Of a DNA stretch of 64,000 bases, positions 61,554 to 64,000 are shown piece by piece; within the stretch, counting starts at the first letter, position 1, and the number at the start of each line of letters is the position of its first letter. The position numbers were made by a program, and so were the translations under genes. The notes beneath the pieces are model-generated. The model did not search any database. It was not told the origin of the DNA and saw only the letters and a program-made list of their open reading frames with translations. Source of the stretch: DASXHZ01 sp036488085. Its GTDB lineage: Bacteria; Acidobacteriota; Thermoanaerobaculia; Gp7-AA8. Location of the stretch: positions 1 to 64,000 of the forward strand of contig DASXHZ010000108.1 of assembly GCA_036488085.1 (NCBI GenBank), given 5' to 3'.

Positions 61554-62071
61554 GGGAAGCGCGCGCGGATCGTCTCTTTCGGCGGCGCCGGGTCCCAAAT
61601 CGGGATGATGCGCGCGAGACCGTGACCCGCCGCCTTGCTCCGGAAGTAGAGCTCATGCTCCCACTCTATCTCTGCCATCGACAGTAGACAGTCGATGAGA
61701 TCTTCGCGGCCGCACGCGAGCGCGTAGTCCGCCGCGACCTCGTACTCCACGATGTTTCCGCGTTCCAGCTTCCCGGCGCCGTACATCGGAAAGAACCACC
61801 CGCCGATCCGGCAGAGGCCCGCGATCGTGTGGCCGATCGTCCAGAAGATGACCTCGCGCGCTTTGTTCGGCCGCCCGCCGAGGCCGCGCAGCATGTCGCC
61901 GACAAGCCGGCGGTGCTCCCACTCCTCCGCTGCGATCTCCTGGATGCGCGCACGCTCGGCCGGATCCTTCACGCTACGCCAGTGCCCCGCGTACGCGAAA
62001 CCGGCCGCGAGCTCGCCGGAGTAAGCGCCTTGGAGCTGCCGGACCAGCAGCCGCCGTGGATCGTCGCGCAC
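61541..62071 (-). CDS. Ferritin-like (COQ7-like) di-iron protein
   Basis: The start is taken at GTG 62071, giving 176 residues; the longer frame overlaps fabD. The four-helix bundle carries putative iron ligands in GAYSGELAAGFAY, the EEWEHR motif (E-x2-H), EYEVAADYA and EIEWEHELYF (E-x2-H), matching the order in COQ7 and related carboxylate-bridged di-iron enzymes. No ubiquinone genes are near, so hydroxylase, oxidase or iron-storage roles are all open. It is antiparallel to plsX and fabD. TACAAT lies 6 nt upstream of the start. Confidence 0.78.
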   Translation of the reverse strand: MRDDPRRLLVRQLQGAYSGELAAGFAYAGHWRSVKDPAERARIQEIAAEEWEHRRLVGDMLRGLGGRPNKAREVIFWTIGHTIAGLCRIGGWFFPMYGAGKLERGNIVEYEVAADYALACGREDLIDCLLSMAEIEWEHELYFRSKAAGHGLARIIPIWDPAPPKETIRARFPQVA

Positions 62072-62077
62072 GTTGCA

Positions 62078-62087
62078 ATTGTATGAT
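62078..62087. promoter_or_regulatory. Shared bidirectional -10 region for the ferritin-like gene and fabD
   Basis: ATTGTATGAT holds TATGAT on the plus strand (62082-62087), 10 nt before the fabD ATG, and TACAAT on the minus strand (62078-62083), 6 nt before the GTG of the ferritin-like gene. Start codons are 26 bp apart. Confidence 0.5.
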
Positions 62088-62097
62088 TCGCCGCGCC

Positions 62098-63042
62098 ATG
62101 CAGCATCACACCGCATTCGTCTTTCCGGGGCAGGGGAGCCAGTACGCCGGAATGGGGAAGGACGTCGCCGAGAAGTATCCGGTGGCGCGCCGGGTGTTCG
62201 ACGACATCGACGCCGCCCTCGGCTTCTCGATCTCCCAGCTCTGCTTCGAAGGTCCCGAGGACCAACTCAAGCTGACCGAAAACACGCAGCCGGCCATCCT
62301 CGCTGTCTCCTCCGCCATCCACGCCGTGCTCGAAGACCTCGGCGCGACCCGGCGCGACCTCGTCGCCGGCCACTCCCTCGGCGAGTACAGCGCGATCGTC
62401 AGTGTCGGCGGCCTCACGCCTGCCGAGGCCGCGAAGATAGTGAACATGCGCGGCAAGTTCATGCAGGACGCCGTGCCGGTCGGCACTGGCGCGATGGCGG
62501 CACTGATCGGGCCGAGCGTCGAGGACGTGCGTGCGATCTGCGAAGAGGCGGCGCAGGGCGAGGTCGTCTCCGTCGCCAACATCAACGCGCCGGGACAGAT
62601 CGTCATCGCCGGAACGAAGGCGGCCGTCGACCGCGCGATCAACGTCGCGAAGAAGCGCGGTGTCCGCCGCGCGCTGCCGCTCCCGGTATCCGCACCTTTT
62701 CATTGCGAGCTCATGAAACCGGCCGAAGAGCGGCTCAAGCCCATACTCGACGATGCTCCGTTCAAGGACCTCTGGTTCTCGCTCGTCTCGAACGTCGATG
62801 CCTCACCGATCGGCACCGCGACCGCGGTGCGCAACGCGCTCGTGCGCCAGGTCGTCTCGCCGGTGCGCTGGGTCGAGTCGGTGCAGAAGATGATCTCGAT
62901 GGGCGTGCAGCGCTTCGTCGAGATCGGGCCGAAGAACGTCCTCGCCGGATTGATCGGCCGGATCGACTCGACCGTCGAAGTGATGAACGTCAGCGACGTC
63001 CCCTCGATCGAGAGTTTCGTGGAGAAGACGCGTGAACATTGA
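62098..63042 (+). CDS. fabD: Malonyl-CoA:ACP transacylase
   Basis: FabD loads malonate onto acyl carrier protein. The protein begins HTAFVFPGQGSQYAGMGKD, has the active-site GHSLGEYSA and the catalytic His in SAPFHCELMKPA. From ATG 62098 it has 314 residues; ATG 62083 in frame is possible but would place the start inside the candidate -10 box. Overlaps fabG by 11 bp. Confidence 0.97.
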   Translation: MQHHTAFVFPGQGSQYAGMGKDVAEKYPVARRVFDDIDAALGFSISQLCFEGPEDQLKLTENTQPAILAVSSAIHAVLEDLGATRRDLVAGHSLGEYSAIVSVGGLTPAEAAKIVNMRGKFMQDAVPVGTGAMAALIGPSVEDVRAICEEAAQGEVVSVANINAPGQIVIAGTKAAVDRAINVAKKRGVRRALPLPVSAPFHCELMKPAEERLKPILDDAPFKDLWFSLVSNVDASPIGTATAVRNALVRQVVSPVRWVESVQKMISMGVQRFVEIGPKNVLAGLIGRIDSTVEVMNVSDVPSIESFVEKTREH

Positions 63043-63763
63043 TCTGACCGGAAAGAACGCGCTCGTCACCGGCGCTTCGCGCGGTATCGGCGAAGCGATC
63101 GCGCGGCGGCTCGCCGAAGGCGGGGCGCAGGTGACGCTCGCGGCGCGCAGCAAGGAGCGCGTCGAGCAGATCGCGAGCGAGATCGGCCCGAACGCGCATC
63201 CGCTGGAGCTCGACATCACCGCGGCCGACCTCCGCGACAAGATCAAGGCGGTACTCGAGCAACATCCGATCGACATCCTCGTCAACAACGCCGGCGTCAC
63301 TGACGACCAGCTCTTCCTCCGCATGAAGCCGCAGTCGTGGGACACGGTTCTCCGCACGAACCTCGACTCCGCCTTCCACATCACGCAGGAAGTGGTGAAG
63401 AAGATGCTCCGCGCGCAGTGGGGGCGGATCATCAACATCTCGTCCGTCGTCGGCCTCATGGGCAACCCCGGCCAGGTGAACTACGCGGCGTCGAAGGCGG
63501 CGCTCATCGGCTTCACCAAGGCACTCGCGCTGGAGATCGGCTCGCGCAACATCACCGTGAACGCCATCGCCCCCGGCTTCATCTCGACCGCCATGACCGA
63601 GCAGATGACGGACGAGGCGCGCTCCACCCTCGAGTCCCGCATCGCCCTCCGCCGCCTCGGCACCGTCGACGACATCGCGTACGCCGTCGTCTTCCTCGCC
63701 TCGGAACAGGCGAGCTACATCACCGGCACAGTGATGAACGTCAGCGGCGGACTCTATACGTAG
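63032..63763 (+). CDS. fabG: 3-oxoacyl-ACP reductase
   Basis: FabG reduces 3-ketoacyl-ACP with NADPH. The 243-residue SDR protein has TGASRGIGEAIA, NNAG, the catalytic Ser in NISSVVG and the YAASK motif, with GFISTAMT and the C-terminal ITGTVMNVSGGLYT. The start is GTG 63032 inside the end of fabD. An acpP gene, often next, is not seen downstream. Confidence 0.97.
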   Translation: MNIDLTGKNALVTGASRGIGEAIARRLAEGGAQVTLAARSKERVEQIASEIGPNAHPLELDITAADLRDKIKAVLEQHPIDILVNNAGVTDDQLFLRMKPQSWDTVLRTNLDSAFHITQEVVKKMLRAQWGRIINISSVVGLMGNPGQVNYAASKAALIGFTKALALEIGSRNITVNAIAPGFISTAMTEQMTDEARSTLESRIALRRLGTVDDIAYAVVFLASEQASYITGTVMNVSGGLYT

Positions 63764-63836
63764 TAAACCGAGCTGGGTCGCCGGCTCCGTGGTTTCGACG
63801 AACGCGTGGAGCACTTTGAACAAACCATCCACTAAC

Positions 63837-64000
63837 TCAGCGTCTGGCGCGGTAACGCGCCGCGTTCACGACCGCGTACGCCGCGTGGCGTAGCTTGTCG
63901 ACGCGCTCGTGTAGCGCGGATTCGACGCGCATCACGTCCCCTTCCGAAATATAGAAGTGTTCCGTGGCGCGTGCGTAGGCGAGGAAGCGCTCGCGGCTCA
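63837..64000 (-). CDS. Hypothetical protein, C-terminal part (gene enters from the right edge)
   Basis: The minus strand is open from the window edge to a TGA at 63837-63839 and gives 53 residues ending in HAAYAVVNAARYRARR. The segment is helical and basic, with no known motif. The true start is outside the window. The call rests on an open frame with normal codon composition in otherwise gene-free sequence. Confidence 0.4.
   Translation of the reverse strand, partial: SRERFLAYARATEHFYISEGDVMRVESALHERVDKLRHAAYAVVNAARYRARR

Overview
The window is GC-rich chromosomal DNA of a free-living diderm bacterium, densely coded and with no phage, plasmid or insertion-sequence genes. The peptidoglycan genes point to a meso-diaminopimelate wall (DNPR motif in MurE). 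An outer-membrane beta-barrel protein, a PpiD/SurA-type chaperone, RNase J, leaderless-looking promoters and lysine-rich histone-like proteins occur together. This mix fits the Acidobacteriota or a neighbouring phylum, but that placement is inferred from gene content and style; no rRNA is present to fix it.

Layout. 1-7.4 kb: 3' part of glmM, a histone-H1-like protein, carB, a small lipid-binding-like protein, a DUF1232 protein and an MFS transporter. 7.42-7.74 kb: a striking array of 15 units of 21 bp, each built on a short palindrome, ending at the mraZ promoter. 7.75-24.1 kb: a complete-looking dcw cluster, all on the plus strand (mraZ, rsmH, ftsL, ftsI, murE, murF, mraY, murD, ftsW, murG, murC, ftsQ, ftsA, ftsZ), mostly with 1-4 bp stop/start overlaps and closed by a terminator; murB and ddl are absent. 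24.1-26.5 kb: guaA, hup and hslR. 26.5-27.24 kb: gene-free degenerate 42/43-bp tandem repeats. 27.2-34.9 kb: the rod-shape operon on the minus strand (mreB, mreC, mreD, mrdA, rodA) with a FecR/Ig-type membrane protein upstream. 35-41.4 kb: ppiD-like chaperone, thioesterase, rarA, a PLP dehydratase and a secreted protein of four repeats. 41.5-45.3 kb: a large outer-membrane protein and a lipid kinase. 45.3-51.4 kb: asnS, RNase J, uppP, hpt, a fumarylacetoacetase-family enzyme and cca. 51.4-54.9 kb: ECF sigma/anti-sigma/DUF4097 operon, a Tat-exported phosphoesterase with a CuA-like cupredoxin, and a 21-residue lysine-rich protein. 55.2-58.4 kb: three GT4 glycosyltransferases. 58.4-64 kb: an unknown membrane-anchored protein, then the DUF177-rpmF-plsX-fabD-fabG fatty-acid cluster with a ferritin-like protein read antiparallel.

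The genes combine into one theme, envelope growth and division: lipid II synthesis and recycling (mur genes, mraY, uppP, glmM), septal machinery (fts genes), lateral-wall machinery (mre/mrdA/rodA) and phospholipid precursor supply (plsX, fabD, fabG).

The most unusual content is a set of short palindromic or tandem repeats, many with a 7-bp or 21-bp module, placed in gene gaps and at domain linkers inside glmM, murE, murG and the MFS transporter. A second pattern is that many gene starts lack a Shine-Dalgarno site and instead carry a TANNNT -10-like box only 6-13 nt upstream, as expected for leaderless mRNAs. No CRISPR array, tRNA or rRNA was seen.
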